Assembly: GCA_964551965.1 (NCBI GenBank)
Contig: CAZKFB010000002.1
Location: 1 to 64,000, forward strand
Length of the DNA stretch: 64,000 nt
DNA from: CAG-582 sp964551965
Lineage (GTDB): Bacteria; Bacillota_I; Bacilli_A; RF39; UBA660
Direction of reading: 5' to 3'
Shown here in pieces: positions 24,581 to 32,059 of this stretch (positions are counted from its first letter, which is position 1; every line of letters begins with the position of its first letter). The position numbers and the translations under genes are program-made. The notes under the pieces were generated by a model. That model was not told where the DNA came from. It saw only the letters and a list, made by a program, of their open reading frames with translations, and searched no databases.

Positions 24581-24610
24581 AATAAGGACTAATTACATAG
24601 TCCTTATTTT
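24581..24610 (+). terminator. Second hairpin before the CotD-like gene
   Basis: AATAAGGACTA (24581-24591) pairs perfectly with TAGTCCTTATT (24598-24608), followed by TT-A-TT. It may be a back-up terminator or a leader attenuator for the next gene; no promoter is obvious between it and the ATG at 24649. Confidence 0.6.
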
Positions 24611-24648
24611 ATTGCTTGCATATTATAAGGTAGAAAGGGGAATCGTTT

Positions 24649-24921
24649 ATGAATCCAAGATGTTATGAACAAGAAATGAAGACTACCGATCCAAATATGC
24701 AAGAAGCAGTGAATCCCGGTTGTCCATGTCCTCCAGTATATGAATGTCCAGAGACAAGAGTATGTGAGAGATATATCATGCATGAAGTTCCACACGTTAT
24801 TCCAGTACATACTAAAATAGTAAATCATCATATAATTCGCCATACATATACACCATGCTTTACTATGAGTGAATGTGACACATGTGAACACGTATATGAT
24901 CCTTGCTGCAAAAACTTCTAG
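24649..24921 (+). CDS. CotD-like spore coat family protein
   Basis: A 90-residue protein rich in Cys, His, Pro and Tyr. The core MHEVPHVIPVHTKIVNHHIIRHTYTP-type pattern (about 44-69) matches the CotD inner spore-coat family, and pairs such as CPCPP, CDTCEHV and DPCC give ten Cys overall. AGAAAGGGG (24632-24640) is a good SD. In Bacillus, CotD is a coat protein made in the mother cell. No other sporulation gene is seen here, so it may be a remnant, a surface or metal-binding protein, or a sign that the lineage sporulates. Ends in a strong terminator. Confidence 0.75.
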   Translation: MNPRCYEQEMKTTDPNMQEAVNPGCPCPPVYECPETRVCERYIMHEVPHVIPVHTKIVNHHIIRHTYTPCFTMSECDTCEHVYDPCCKNF

Positions 24922-24942
24922 AAATAGAAGTTTTAATTTTTT
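24911..24942 (+). terminator. Intrinsic terminator after the CotD-like gene
   Basis: AAAACTTCTA (24911-24920), loop GAAA, TAGAAGTTTT (24925-24934), then a T-rich tract. Confidence 0.88.
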
Positions 24943-24979
24943 TAACAGAAATTAATCAGTAATTGATCAGTGAATGATA

Positions 24980-25007
24980 TTCACATTTTATTTATTAGCT
25001 ATATAAT
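24980..25007 (+). promoter_or_regulatory. Distal promoter of the surface-module leader
   Basis: TTCACA (24980-24985), 16-base spacer, TATAAT (25002-25007). It would transcribe a leader of about 145 bases before the regulator gene. Confidence 0.55.
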
Positions 25008-25024
25008 ATAGTAGGATGGTCGAA

Positions 25025-25048
25025 ATGGGATTTGACAAATCATATTAA
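25025..25048 (+). CDS. Possible 7-residue leader peptide
   Basis: AGGATGG then ATG at 25025, encoding MGFDKSY and a stop, inside the leader between the two candidate promoters and upstream of the attenuator-like hairpin. Real translation is uncertain; its value is its position. Confidence 0.25.
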   Translation: MGFDKSY

Positions 25049-25060
25049 ATAGAATAGAAT
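25032..25060 (+). promoter_or_regulatory. Proximal promoter of the surface-module leader
   Basis: TTGACA (25032-25037), 17-base spacer, TAGAAT (25055-25060). The -10 overlaps the left arm of the long inverted repeat 25058-25067. Confidence 0.65.
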
Positions 25061-25125
25061 ATTCCCCGTAGTAAAAATAAATGGATAGTTGTAGTAAACC
25101 TACAACTTTTTTTAGGGGGAATATT
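25058..25125 (+). promoter_or_regulatory. Nested hairpin leader: long-range inverted repeat enclosing a terminator
   Basis: AATATTCCCC (25058-25067) is the perfect complement of GGGGAATATT (25116-25125), which contains the SD of the next gene. Between them AGTTGTAG (25087-25094) pairs with CTACAACT (25100-25107), followed by seven T: a textbook terminator. RNA from the distal promoter could both terminate and hide the SD. RNA from the proximal promoter lacks the left arm. Confidence 0.6.
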
Positions 25126-25159
25126 AACGGAAGAAACTAAATTAAAACCAAAGCATATT

Positions 25160-25579
25160 ATGGACAAGAGAATTATGGATTTGTTCGATTATGGAGAATG
25201 TTTAAAAAAAGTTGATAGACTTTTATTAGAATATGAAAGAGCATCATATCGACTTACTGGAGATATGAAAAGCTCGTTTGGAATAAATATAAGCAATAAA
25301 GGTTATAATAATAATAGAGTATTAAACAATGTTATTAAAACAATCGAAAGTGAAGAAGAATACACTTATATTTCAAACAAGTTTAAGATGGCTTTTGAGA
25401 CATTCTGCGAAATTGAAAAAGAATATTTTATGAGATGTATGTTATATCGCAATGTGACTGATGAACAATTCTCTGAAGTAATGAATATTTCCATAATGAA
25501 TATGCGAAAAATTAAAAAGAGTGTAGTATTTAAAATAACGGAAGCTTTTTCCATATCGGTTATGAAAGGAGAATTATGA
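25160..25579 (+). CDS. Small sigma/ArpU-like putative DNA-binding regulator, 139 residues
   Basis: A soluble helical protein whose C-terminal part (EKEYFMRCMLYRNVTDEQFSEVMNISIMNMRKIKKSV) resembles a region 4 type helix-turn-helix, as in phage ArpU-like or sigma-like regulators. The N-terminal half carries a conserved-looking YERASYRLTG segment. The start is uncertain: the strong SD AGGGGG (25114-25119) is 40 bases upstream. The frame is open from there with no ATG/GTG/TTG, so a non-canonical start near 25121-25129 is possible. The gene overlaps the next by ATGA. It is the first gene of the adhesin/sortase module and is the obvious candidate to regulate it, which is inference. Confidence 0.6.
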   Translation: MDKRIMDLFDYGECLKKVDRLLLEYERASYRLTGDMKSSFGINISNKGYNNNRVLNNVIKTIESEEEYTYISNKFKMAFETFCEIEKEYFMRCMLYRNVTDEQFSEVMNISIMNMRKIKKSVVFKITEAFSISVMKGEL

Positions 25580-25689
25580 TTTATACATTAATCTTTTTAT
25601 TATTAGTTTTTGTATTTAGTTGTATGAAAATGTCTAGCTATTGTTCTAGACAAGAAGAATATAGAGAAAGGAGGGACTTACATTTGTAA
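25576..25689 (+). CDS. 37-residue small membrane protein
   Basis: AAAGGAG precedes the ATG at 25576, which shares ATGA with the stop of the regulator gene. The product has a hydrophobic stretch (MIYTLIFLLLVFVFSC) ending in a Cys, then a charged tail (SRQEEYRERRD). It could be a tiny membrane or lipid-modified peptide. Its end contains the SD and half of the hairpin in front of the adhesin gene, so its translation probably controls adhesin translation. Confidence 0.55.
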   Translation: MIYTLIFLLLVFVFSCMKMSSYCSRQEEYRERRDLHL

Positions 25690-25697
25690 GTCTTTTT
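25667..25697 (+). promoter_or_regulatory. SD followed by a terminator-like hairpin before the adhesin start
   Basis: AAAGGAGGG (25667-25675) is 24 bases from ATG 25700. Between them GACTTAC (25675-25681) pairs with GTAAGTC (25686-25692), followed by TTTTT. Folding would either terminate transcription or bring the SD to a working distance from the start. Confidence 0.6.
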
Positions 25698-25699
25698 AT

Positions 25700-27856
25700 A
25701 TGAAAAAAATAATTAAATATATGGCATTTATATTAGCTGTTTTCTTAATAAATATCAGTAGTATAAATGCCGAAGAATATAAAGGAGTTATTGAAAAAGG
25801 GGAACCTATTAAAGGTGTTTATTATTATAAGACAAGACAGGATACTGAAGATGTAAAATATCCAACCCATGAATTTCATGAAGCAGCTTATATATATCGT
25901 GATTCCATTAACCACAATATCGTATATTGTATAGAATCATGGCAACACCTAACGGGAGCAACGACAAATGACTATAGAGTATATGATCACAATGTAAAAG
26001 AAACTAATTTATCTGATAGCTTAATTGATGAATTAAATCTAGTTGCTTATTATGGATATGGTTATAAGGATGATAAATACGATCATACAAGTCCTGAATG
26101 GTATGCAGTAACACAAGCTCTTATTTGGCAATTACAAGCGCCAAACTATAGACATTATATTACTAATAGTATTTCGTCAACAAAACAAAGTTTTGAGTAT
26201 GATAAAAAAATAAACGAGTTAAAGAAACTCGTAAGTGTTCATAAGTGGAATCTTTTTCTAAGTAATATTGATATGGAAATTAATACAGTAGAAGAGGAAG
26301 AGGAAAAAACAGGGAACTTAAAGTTTTATGAAATTGATAAATATGATGAAGGAATAGATGTATCTATTGAGGATCAAAAAGTAATAATTAAATCATTAAA
26401 TAAAGCGGGAAATTTTTCCTATTCCTTAAGAAGAAAGTTTAATAAATGGAATAAAAAAATGAAAATATATGTCAGTGATAAATATCAAAATGTCTTAGAG
26501 CCTGGAGACATGGAAGATGATGTCGTAACCAAAAATGTTAAAGTTAAAGACCATGTCCTAAGCTTTATTGTATATGCATTAGTTCCTCAGCAATATACGG
26601 AAGATAAACGTAATGTATCTAGAAGTTATTTTTTCCCAGATGTTGAAGTAACTATAAAGGTAAAGAAAGACATATATGATGGAGCAGGTAATTTAATTTA
26701 TAAAAAGGGTAGTATTTATTCTACAGAAAAGAGTATTGTTGGTTATTCGAATATTCATGTACCATCCGGGACTTTTGAATTAGAGACCATTACTAATATT
26801 CCGGGCTTTAAAAGTGCACAAAAAATTGTCGAGATAAACGATAAAGATGAATCAACTATTTTAGTGTTAGATATGAGTAAGTTTGTGTTTAATTTAGACA
26901 AAACTCTAGAGGTAATGCAAGATAATGGAACAGTATCTCATATTCCAGGACAAAATATATCGTTTGGTTTATATGCTAACGAAGATATAAAGAATATATT
27001 TGGGGGAACATTCTTAAAGAAAGATCAATTACTTGCAACTTTTAATACTGACGAACATGGAAAAATTCATAAAACTCAAAGTTTTATATTACCAGGCAAA
27101 TATTACTTAAAAGAGATCACAGAATTAGATGATTATGAACTTAATAATCAAAAGTACGAAGTAACTCTGTCTTATCCTGAAGAGTATCAAGATTCTATTG
27201 AATTAGAAGAAATTAAAGTTGAAAACAAACTTAAAACAGGTATATTAGAGATTACAAAATTGGATGCTAATAAACTATTCCCATTAGAAAATGTAACTTA
27301 TTCCCTTTATAGTAAAGACAAAAGTTTAATTGAAACAAAATCGACAAATGAATATGGAAAAGTAAAATTTGATGTAAAAGTTGGAGAATATTTTATAAAG
27401 GAAAATACAGCTTTAGATGGATATCTAAAAGATGATAAAACATACTATGTAAAAGTAGATCATGCTAATTTAAATCCTACATATAAATTGTTAAATGAGA
27501 AAATAGAAAACGAAAAAGAACCTGATAAACCAACTGAACCGGAAATCCCTGAAGAACCAAAAGATCCTGAAGAACCCAAAGATCCTGAAGAACCAAAAGA
27601 AGAAATAGAAAAGCCAATTGAAAAACCGGAAGATAAAATCGAAATACCGGAAGATAAAGAACAACCAATTATTCCGGAAGATGAAGATAAAGAACCTATT
27701 GGTAATAGAGTAGATGAAGAGCCTACTTATGATTCAAATGAGGAGGAAGGTCTAATTGTTAACGTACCTAGTACTAATGTATATAATTATTTTTCTATAT
27801 TATTATTTCTATTAAGTATAACCATTATATCTTTAAGAATATGTTTAAAAGATTAA
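25700..27856 (+). CDS. Thioester-domain surface adhesin with SpaA/Cna-B-like repeats and sorting signal
   Basis: Signal peptide 1-24 (INA before EE). A thioester domain follows: Cys77 in VYCIESW and Gln139 in VTQALIWQ are the residues that form the internal Cys-Gln thioester, which in known TED adhesins bonds covalently to host ligands. After a beta-rich region come two SpaA/Cna-B-like modules (about 395-510 and 515-595; GKIHKTQSFILPGKYYLKEI, GKVKFDVKVGEYFIKENTALDGY). A Pro/Glu stalk (EEPKDPEEPKDPEEP) and a C-terminal VPSTN sorting motif, hydrophobic span and short basic end complete it. It overlaps the sortase gene by 16 bases. The start has no SD at normal distance; see the hairpin entry. 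Wall attachment is inferred. Confidence 0.88.
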   Translation: MKKIIKYMAFILAVFLINISSINAEEYKGVIEKGEPIKGVYYYKTRQDTEDVKYPTHEFHEAAYIYRDSINHNIVYCIESWQHLTGATTNDYRVYDHNVKETNLSDSLIDELNLVAYYGYGYKDDKYDHTSPEWYAVTQALIWQLQAPNYRHYITNSISSTKQSFEYDKKINELKKLVSVHKWNLFLSNIDMEINTVEEEEEKTGNLKFYEIDKYDEGIDVSIEDQKVIIKSLNKAGNFSYSLRRKFNKWNKKMKIYVSDKYQNVLEPGDMEDDVVTKNVKVKDHVLSFIVYALVPQQYTEDKRNVSRSYFFPDVEVTIKVKKDIYDGAGNLIYKKGSIYSTEKSIVGYSNIHVPSGTFELETITNIPGFKSAQKIVEINDKDESTILVLDMSKFVFNLDKTLEVMQDNGTVSHIPGQNISFGLYANEDIKNIFGGTFLKKDQLLATFNTDEHGKIHKTQSFILPGKYYLKEITELDDYELNNQKYEVTLSYPEEYQDSIELEEIKVENKLKTGILEITKLDANKLFPLENVTYSLYSKDKSLIETKSTNEYGKVKFDVKVGEYFIKENTALDGYLKDDKTYYVKVDHANLNPTYKLLNEKIENEKEPDKPTEPEIPEEPKDPEEPKDPEEPKEEIEKPIEKPEDKIEIPEDKEQPIIPEDEDKEPIGNRVDEEPTYDSNEEEGLIVNVPSTNVYNYFSILLFLLSITIISLRICLKD

Positions 27857-28368
27857 TTATTTCTATATTAATCATTATAATAAATATATTATCTCTATCT
27901 ATAATAAGTGATAATACATTTATTGAACCAAATATAGAAAACAATGAAATAATAGAGAATAAGAAAGATTATTTAGGTATAATAGAAATCCCTAAACTAA
28001 AATTAAAGAGATATTTCTATAAAGTAGATGATGAAAAGAATACTGTAGAAAAAAATATCATGCTTATTGAAAAATCATCTATGCCTAATGAAAAGAATGG
28101 CAATATCATATTTGCGGCTCATCGGGGGAGATCAAAAGTTGCCTTCTTTGATAAACTTCATTTAATTGAATATGGAGATGAGATAATCATATATTACAAT
28201 AACAAAAAATATACATATCAATATAACAATAGATATGATGTTCCCAAAAATGGTCATATCAAAATAATAAGAGATTTAAATAAAACATCTATTACTTTAA
28301 TTACTTGTAAAAAAGGTACAAGTAAGCAAACTGTGTTCATCGGTTATTTAACAGACAATAATTCGTAA
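27841..28368 (+). CDS. Sortase-family transpeptidase dedicated to the adhesin, lacking the usual Arg
   Basis: N-terminal membrane segment (about 4-23), then a compact sortase domain. Family features are IEIPKLKLKRYFY, GNIIFAAHRG with His94, and TLITCKKG with Cys156. The strand after the Cys normally carries the catalytic Arg (RxVV-type). Here it reads SKQTVFIGYL, with Lys162-Gln163 and no Arg. At 175 residues it is short. The 16-base overlap with the adhesin gene implies coupling and a shared task: processing the VPSTN motif. It could be an active variant subfamily using another residue, or a damaged enzyme. The sequence is otherwise intact. Confidence 0.82.
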   Translation: MFKRLIISILIIIINILSLSIISDNTFIEPNIENNEIIENKKDYLGIIEIPKLKLKRYFYKVDDEKNTVEKNIMLIEKSSMPNEKNGNIIFAAHRGRSKVAFFDKLHLIEYGDEIIIYYNNKKYTYQYNNRYDVPKNGHIKIIRDLNKTSITLITCKKGTSKQTVFIGYLTDNNS

Positions 28369-28447
28369 AAAATGTGTAAATATTTTCTCGCTTTTGTTTA
28401 AAGATAAGTATTTATATAGTATATTATTACTATAGGAGAGTGAAATA

Positions 28448-28648
28448 ATGATTTATCCATCTATTGATAAGATATTGAATACAGTAGATTCTAAATACAT
28501 ACTTGTTCATGTTGCGTCTAGAAGAAGTAAACAAATGAAAGAAACTGGACATTTACAAATGAAAGAGTCTGAATATGTATCAAAAAGAGAACTTGGTAGA
28601 GCATTGGAAGAAGTAGAAAAAGGATTAATCAAAATCGAAAAAAAATAA
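28448..28648 (+). CDS. rpoZ: RNA polymerase omega subunit
   Basis: A 66-residue protein with the omega core MIYPSIDKILN…SKYILVHVASRRSKQM and the C-terminal helix KRELGRALEEVEKG. It helps assemble RNA polymerase by clamping the beta' subunit. TAGGAGAGTG gives a good SD. No terminator separates it from the sortase gene 80 bases upstream, but weak promoter-like sequences are present, so it may have its own promoter. In many Firmicutes it lies next to gmk or coaBC; neither is here. Confidence 0.93.
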   Translation: MIYPSIDKILNTVDSKYILVHVASRRSKQMKETGHLQMKESEYVSKRELGRALEEVEKGLIKIEKK

Positions 28649-28660
28649 TCCTTTTTTTTA
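28618..28660 (+). terminator. Intrinsic terminator after rpoZ
   Basis: AAAAGGATTA (28618-28627) pairs with TAATCCTTTT (28646-28655), long loop containing the stop codon, T run. Confidence 0.75.
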
Positions 28661-28687
28661 TGTAAAAAAGCATCTTTCTCTATTGTT

Positions 28688-28717
28688 TTGCATATATATT
28701 ATTGTTAAACTTATAAT
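28688..28717 (+). promoter_or_regulatory. Possible promoter of the P-type ATPase gene
   Basis: TTGCAT (28688-28693), 18-base spacer, TATAAT (28712-28717). The SD follows immediately (28718-28722), so RNA from this -10 would begin at or after the SD. Either the true promoter is a little upstream or the message is nearly leaderless. Confidence 0.4.
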
Positions 28718-28727
28718 AGGTGATAAT

Positions 28728-31313
28728 ATGGAAGCATATAATAAAGATATAAAAGAAGTATTAAAATCTTTAGATTCTAATCTTGAAGGCATTTCAAGTA
28801 AAGAGGCCGAAAAGAGAATTAATGCTTATGGAGAAAATATTATTGAAGAAGCTAAGAAAAAATCTAAATTAAGAAGATTCTTAGATCAGTTTAATGATAT
28901 GATGATTATTATCTTGATTATTGTTGCTATCATTATGGGAGTTTATGGAGCTTTAGTTAGCCATGACTATACAGATACTATTGTAATCACGGTAGTTGTT
29001 TTAATAAATGCTGTAATGGGTTTTATTCAAGAAGAAAAGGCTGAAGTTACATTGGAAGGATTAAAAAAATATGCTACTTCAACTTGTAAGATTAAAAGAG
29101 ATGGGAAAGTAACTATTATTGATTCAAAATACATAGTTCCTGGCGACATCATCATTTTAGAAGCCGGAGATAAGATACCTGCTGATGCAAGAATAATTAG
29201 CGAAAGTAATTTATCAGTAGATGAATCTCCATTAACGGGAGAATCAGTACCGGTAAAAAAACAAACAAAAGCATTAAAGGGAAAACTTCAAATACAAGAT
29301 CAATTTAATATGTTATTTTGCGGATGTAATATTACTAATGGGCGTGCCGAAGCTATTATTGTTCGTACGGGAATGCTAACAGAACTTGGTAAGATTGCTG
29401 TCTCTTTAAATACACCTTATGAAGTTATGACTCCATTGCAAATAAAAATTAAAGAATTAAGTAAAAATCTTACTATTCTAATATTTATAATCTTGTTGTT
29501 TATGTTTATTTATGGAGTAGTAAATGATTATAAATTAATGGAGATAGTAATGCTATGTGTATCTCTTGCAGTTGCAGCAATACCTGAAGGACTTCCGGCG
29601 GTAATTACTATTGCCTTATCAGGAGGAGCTCAAGCATTAGCTAAAAAGAATACGATTGTTAGACAAATGAATGCTGTTGAAACTTTAGGATCAACAGATA
29701 TAATATGTTCAGATAAAACAGGAACTATTACTCAAAATAAGATGAAAATAAAAAAGACTATTGTCTATAGCGATAATATGTTTGAGTATATATGTGGACT
29801 TGCTAATGATACAATTATCGATGGTGATAATTTAATTGGTGATCCAACAGAAACTTGTTTAATTGACTATTTAAAAGATAAACATATTGATCCAATTAAG
29901 ATGATTGAAAAACATCCAAGGATTGTAGATGCCCCTTTTGATAGTGAACGAAAAATGATGTCAACTGTTAATGAAATAAATGGAAAAAGATATTTATTAG
30001 TTAAAGGTAGTTTAGATAGTATCTTGGATAGATGCAGTTATATAGATAATCGAGGTAAGAAAGCTAAATTATCTAGTTCTTTAAAGAAAGAAATCGATGC
30101 TGATGAAAAAGAACTTGCAAATAATGCTCTTAGGGTTATTGGTTTCGCTTACAAAGAAGTTGATAAGAAAGTTTCTACTAGCGAATCTTGTTTAAAAAAT
30201 GAAGATAATCTTATATATGCTGGTATGGTAGGAATTATTGATCCGCCTAGAGAAAACGTTAAAGAATCAGTTAAAAAGTGTATTACAGCCGGAATTCGTC
30301 CTGTTATGATTACTGGGGATTCATTAATTACAGCTTGTGCTATCGCTAAGGAAGTTGGAATAATAAAATCAAATGATGAAGGAATATTAGGATCTGAACT
30401 AGATAAATATACTGATGAAGAACTAGTTAAAGTAATTGACAAATATAATGTCTATGCTCGTGTAAGCCCAGAACATAAGAGAAGAATAGTAGCTGCTTGG
30501 CAAGAGAGAGGTAAGGTTGTTGCTATGACAGGCGATGGAGTAAATGATGCTCCAGCTATTAAAGATGCTCATGTAGGTGTTGGAATGGGAATCACGGGAA
30601 CTGAAGTAACTAAATCCGTTGCCGATGTTATTTTACTTGATGATTCTTTTGCTACAATTGTCGATTCTGTTGAAGAAGGAAGAAGAATATTTTCTAATAT
30701 TAGAAATAATGTTGTCTATAGTTTATCTAGTAACTTTGCCGAATTATTCTCAGTTCTAATCGGAATGTTTACTGGTCATACAATTCTTTTGCCAATTCAT
30801 ATTTTATTTATTGACTTAGTAACGGATTCAATTCCAAGCATATGTTTATCTTTTGAACATTCCGAGAAAGATATAATGAAGAAAAAACCGAGAGGTATCG
30901 ATAAACCTTTATTTACTCCTTTTGTTATGGCATCAGTTATATCATCAGCAATCATTGAAACGGCTTTTGTTCTTATAACTTATTTTGTAGCTTTAAATAA
31001 ATATGGAGTAGAAACAGCAGCATCTTTAGCATTGCTATCATTAGTAGTACAAGAAATAGTTTATGCTTTCGTATGTCGTAATTTAAAAGAATTAGTATAT
31101 AAACAAGGTTTATTTAAAAATAAGATTTTAAATTATGGTATACTAATACTATTAGTAATTGAAGCAATAGTGTTCTTAACACCGATTGGGTCATTTATTA
31201 GTATTGAAACATTACCGCTAAACATAATATTAAATGCCTTATTGTTTAATTTAATTGCATTCATTATTTATGAATTAATTAAGCCAATATTGAAAAGATT
31301 ATTTAAAGATTAA
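28728..31313 (+). CDS. P-type cation ATPase, calcium-pump type
   Basis: An 861-residue E1-E2 ATPase with the full domain order: N-terminal cation-ATPase domain, actuator loop SPLTGES, PEGLP in membrane segment 4, phosphorylation site CSDKTGTIT (Asp329), hinge TGDGVNDAPAIK, and C-terminal membrane segments. Ligand positions resemble calcium pumps: NFAELFS in segment 5 and DLVTDSIPS in segment 6, with Asp where SERCA has Asn. It likely expels calcium from the cytosol using ATP. The start at 28728 uses AGGTG; an upstream in-frame ATG at 28683 lies over the promoter region. Metal specificity is inferred. Confidence 0.9.
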   Translation: MEAYNKDIKEVLKSLDSNLEGISSKEAEKRINAYGENIIEEAKKKSKLRRFLDQFNDMMIIILIIVAIIMGVYGALVSHDYTDTIVITVVVLINAVMGFIQEEKAEVTLEGLKKYATSTCKIKRDGKVTIIDSKYIVPGDIIILEAGDKIPADARIISESNLSVDESPLTGESVPVKKQTKALKGKLQIQDQFNMLFCGCNITNGRAEAIIVRTGMLTELGKIAVSLNTPYEVMTPLQIKIKELSKNLTILIFIILLFMFIYGVVNDYKLMEIVMLCVSLAVAAIPEGLPAVITIALSGGAQALAKKNTIVRQMNAVETLGSTDIICSDKTGTITQNKMKIKKTIVYSDNMFEYICGLANDTIIDGDNLIGDPTETCLIDYLKDKHIDPIKMIEKHPRIVDAPFDSERKMMSTVNEINGKRYLLVKGSLDSILDRCSYIDNRGKKAKLSSSLKKEIDADEKELANNALRVIGFAYKEVDKKVSTSESCLKNEDNLIYAGMVGIIDPPRENVKESVKKCITAGIRPVMITGDSLITACAIAKEVGIIKSNDEGILGSELDKYTDEELVKVIDKYNVYARVSPEHKRRIVAAWQERGKVVAMTGDGVNDAPAIKDAHVGVGMGITGTEVTKSVADVILLDDSFATIVDSVEEGRRIFSNIRNNVVYSLSSNFAELFSVLIGMFTGHTILLPIHILFIDLVTDSIPSICLSFEHSEKDIMKKKPRGIDKPLFTPFVMASVISSAIIETAFVLITYFVALNKYGVETAASLALLSLVVQEIVYAFVCRNLKELVYKQGLFKNKILNYGILILLVIEAIVFLTPIGSFISIETLPLNIILNALLFNLIAFIIYELIKPILKRLFKD

Positions 31314-31319
31314 AAGTAC

Positions 31320-31347
31320 TTGACAATAATCATAAAATTGGTATAAT
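31320..31347 (+). promoter_or_regulatory. Promoter of infC-rpmI-rplT
   Basis: TTGACA (31320-31325), 16-base spacer ending TGG, TATAAT (31342-31347): near consensus with an extended -10. Confidence 0.88.
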
Positions 31348-31372
31348 ATTGTTGTTCTAAAAAGGAAAGAGA

Positions 31373-31481
31373 TGTATCCACATCCACCTGATGGCGAGTA
31401 GTCATAGGTCATAAAGCCAAGAAATAATTTTTATAATAATATTATTGGGTTTTTAAGTGGATACATGGGTATTCACTTTTT
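31373..31481 (+). promoter_or_regulatory. Ribosomal protein L20 leader (attenuator)
   Basis: TGTATCCAC (31373-31381) can pair with GTGGATACA (31457-31465). The same downstream arm can instead form the terminator AAGTGGATAC (31455-31464) / GTATTCACTT (31469-31478) followed by T residues. This switch between antiterminator and terminator is the known L20-leader arrangement in Firmicutes, in which excess L20 favours termination. Confidence 0.88.
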
Positions 31482-31507
31482 ATTATATTTAATGGAGGTG
31501 CGTTACA

Positions 31508-32047
31508 ATAGCAAACGTAAACAAAAAGAATGATGATTTACTTATCAACGACAGAATTAAAGTTCCAGAACTAATGGTTATTGGACCTAATGGTGAACAA
31601 ATGGGAACTAAGAAGCTTGATGATGCATTAACTATAGCAAATTTTGCTGGTCTAGATTTAGTACTTATGAATCCAGGATCTGATCGACCTGTCGCTAAGA
31701 TTATGGATTATAATAAGTATAAATATGAGAAAACAAAAAAAGCTAAGGAAGCATTAAAGAATCAAAGAGCAAACATGAGAGAAGTTAAGGAATATCAATT
31801 ATCATCTAAGATTGATGTTGGAGATTTTGAAACTAGAAGAAAGAATGCTCAAAGTTATCTTGAAAAAGGACACAAGATAAAAGTTACTATTCGTTTTAAA
31901 GGTCGTGAGATGGCTCATACGGAAAACGGAGAAGAAGTAATGAGAAGATTTGCTGAAGCTTTAAAAGATTATTCTGAAATTGAAAGTAATCCAAAACTTG
32001 AAGGACGTACTATGATAATGATGCTTGCACCAAAAAAAGAAAATTAG
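31508..32047 (+). CDS. infC: Translation initiation factor IF-3, non-canonical ATA start
   Basis: IF3 keeps the small subunit free and checks the start codon. Family features: DLLINDRIKVPELMVIGPNGEQ, LDLVLMNPGSDRPVAKIMDYNKYKYE, then the C-terminal domain VKEYQLSSKIDVGDF, KVTIRFKGREMAHTENG and the final MMLAPKK. An ATG at 31574 would remove the first 22 residues, including the conserved LINDRI block. GGAGGTG (31494-31500) lies 7 bases before ATA at 31508, in frame. Known infC genes start with rare AUU-type codons to let IF3 limit its own synthesis; ATA fits that. First gene of the operon with L35 and L20. Confidence 0.92.
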   Translation: MANVNKKNDDLLINDRIKVPELMVIGPNGEQMGTKKLDDALTIANFAGLDLVLMNPGSDRPVAKIMDYNKYKYEKTKKAKEALKNQRANMREVKEYQLSSKIDVGDFETRRKNAQSYLEKGHKIKVTIRFKGREMAHTENGEEVMRRFAEALKDYSEIESNPKLEGRTMIMMLAPKKEN

Positions 32048-32059
32048 GAGGAATTATTT

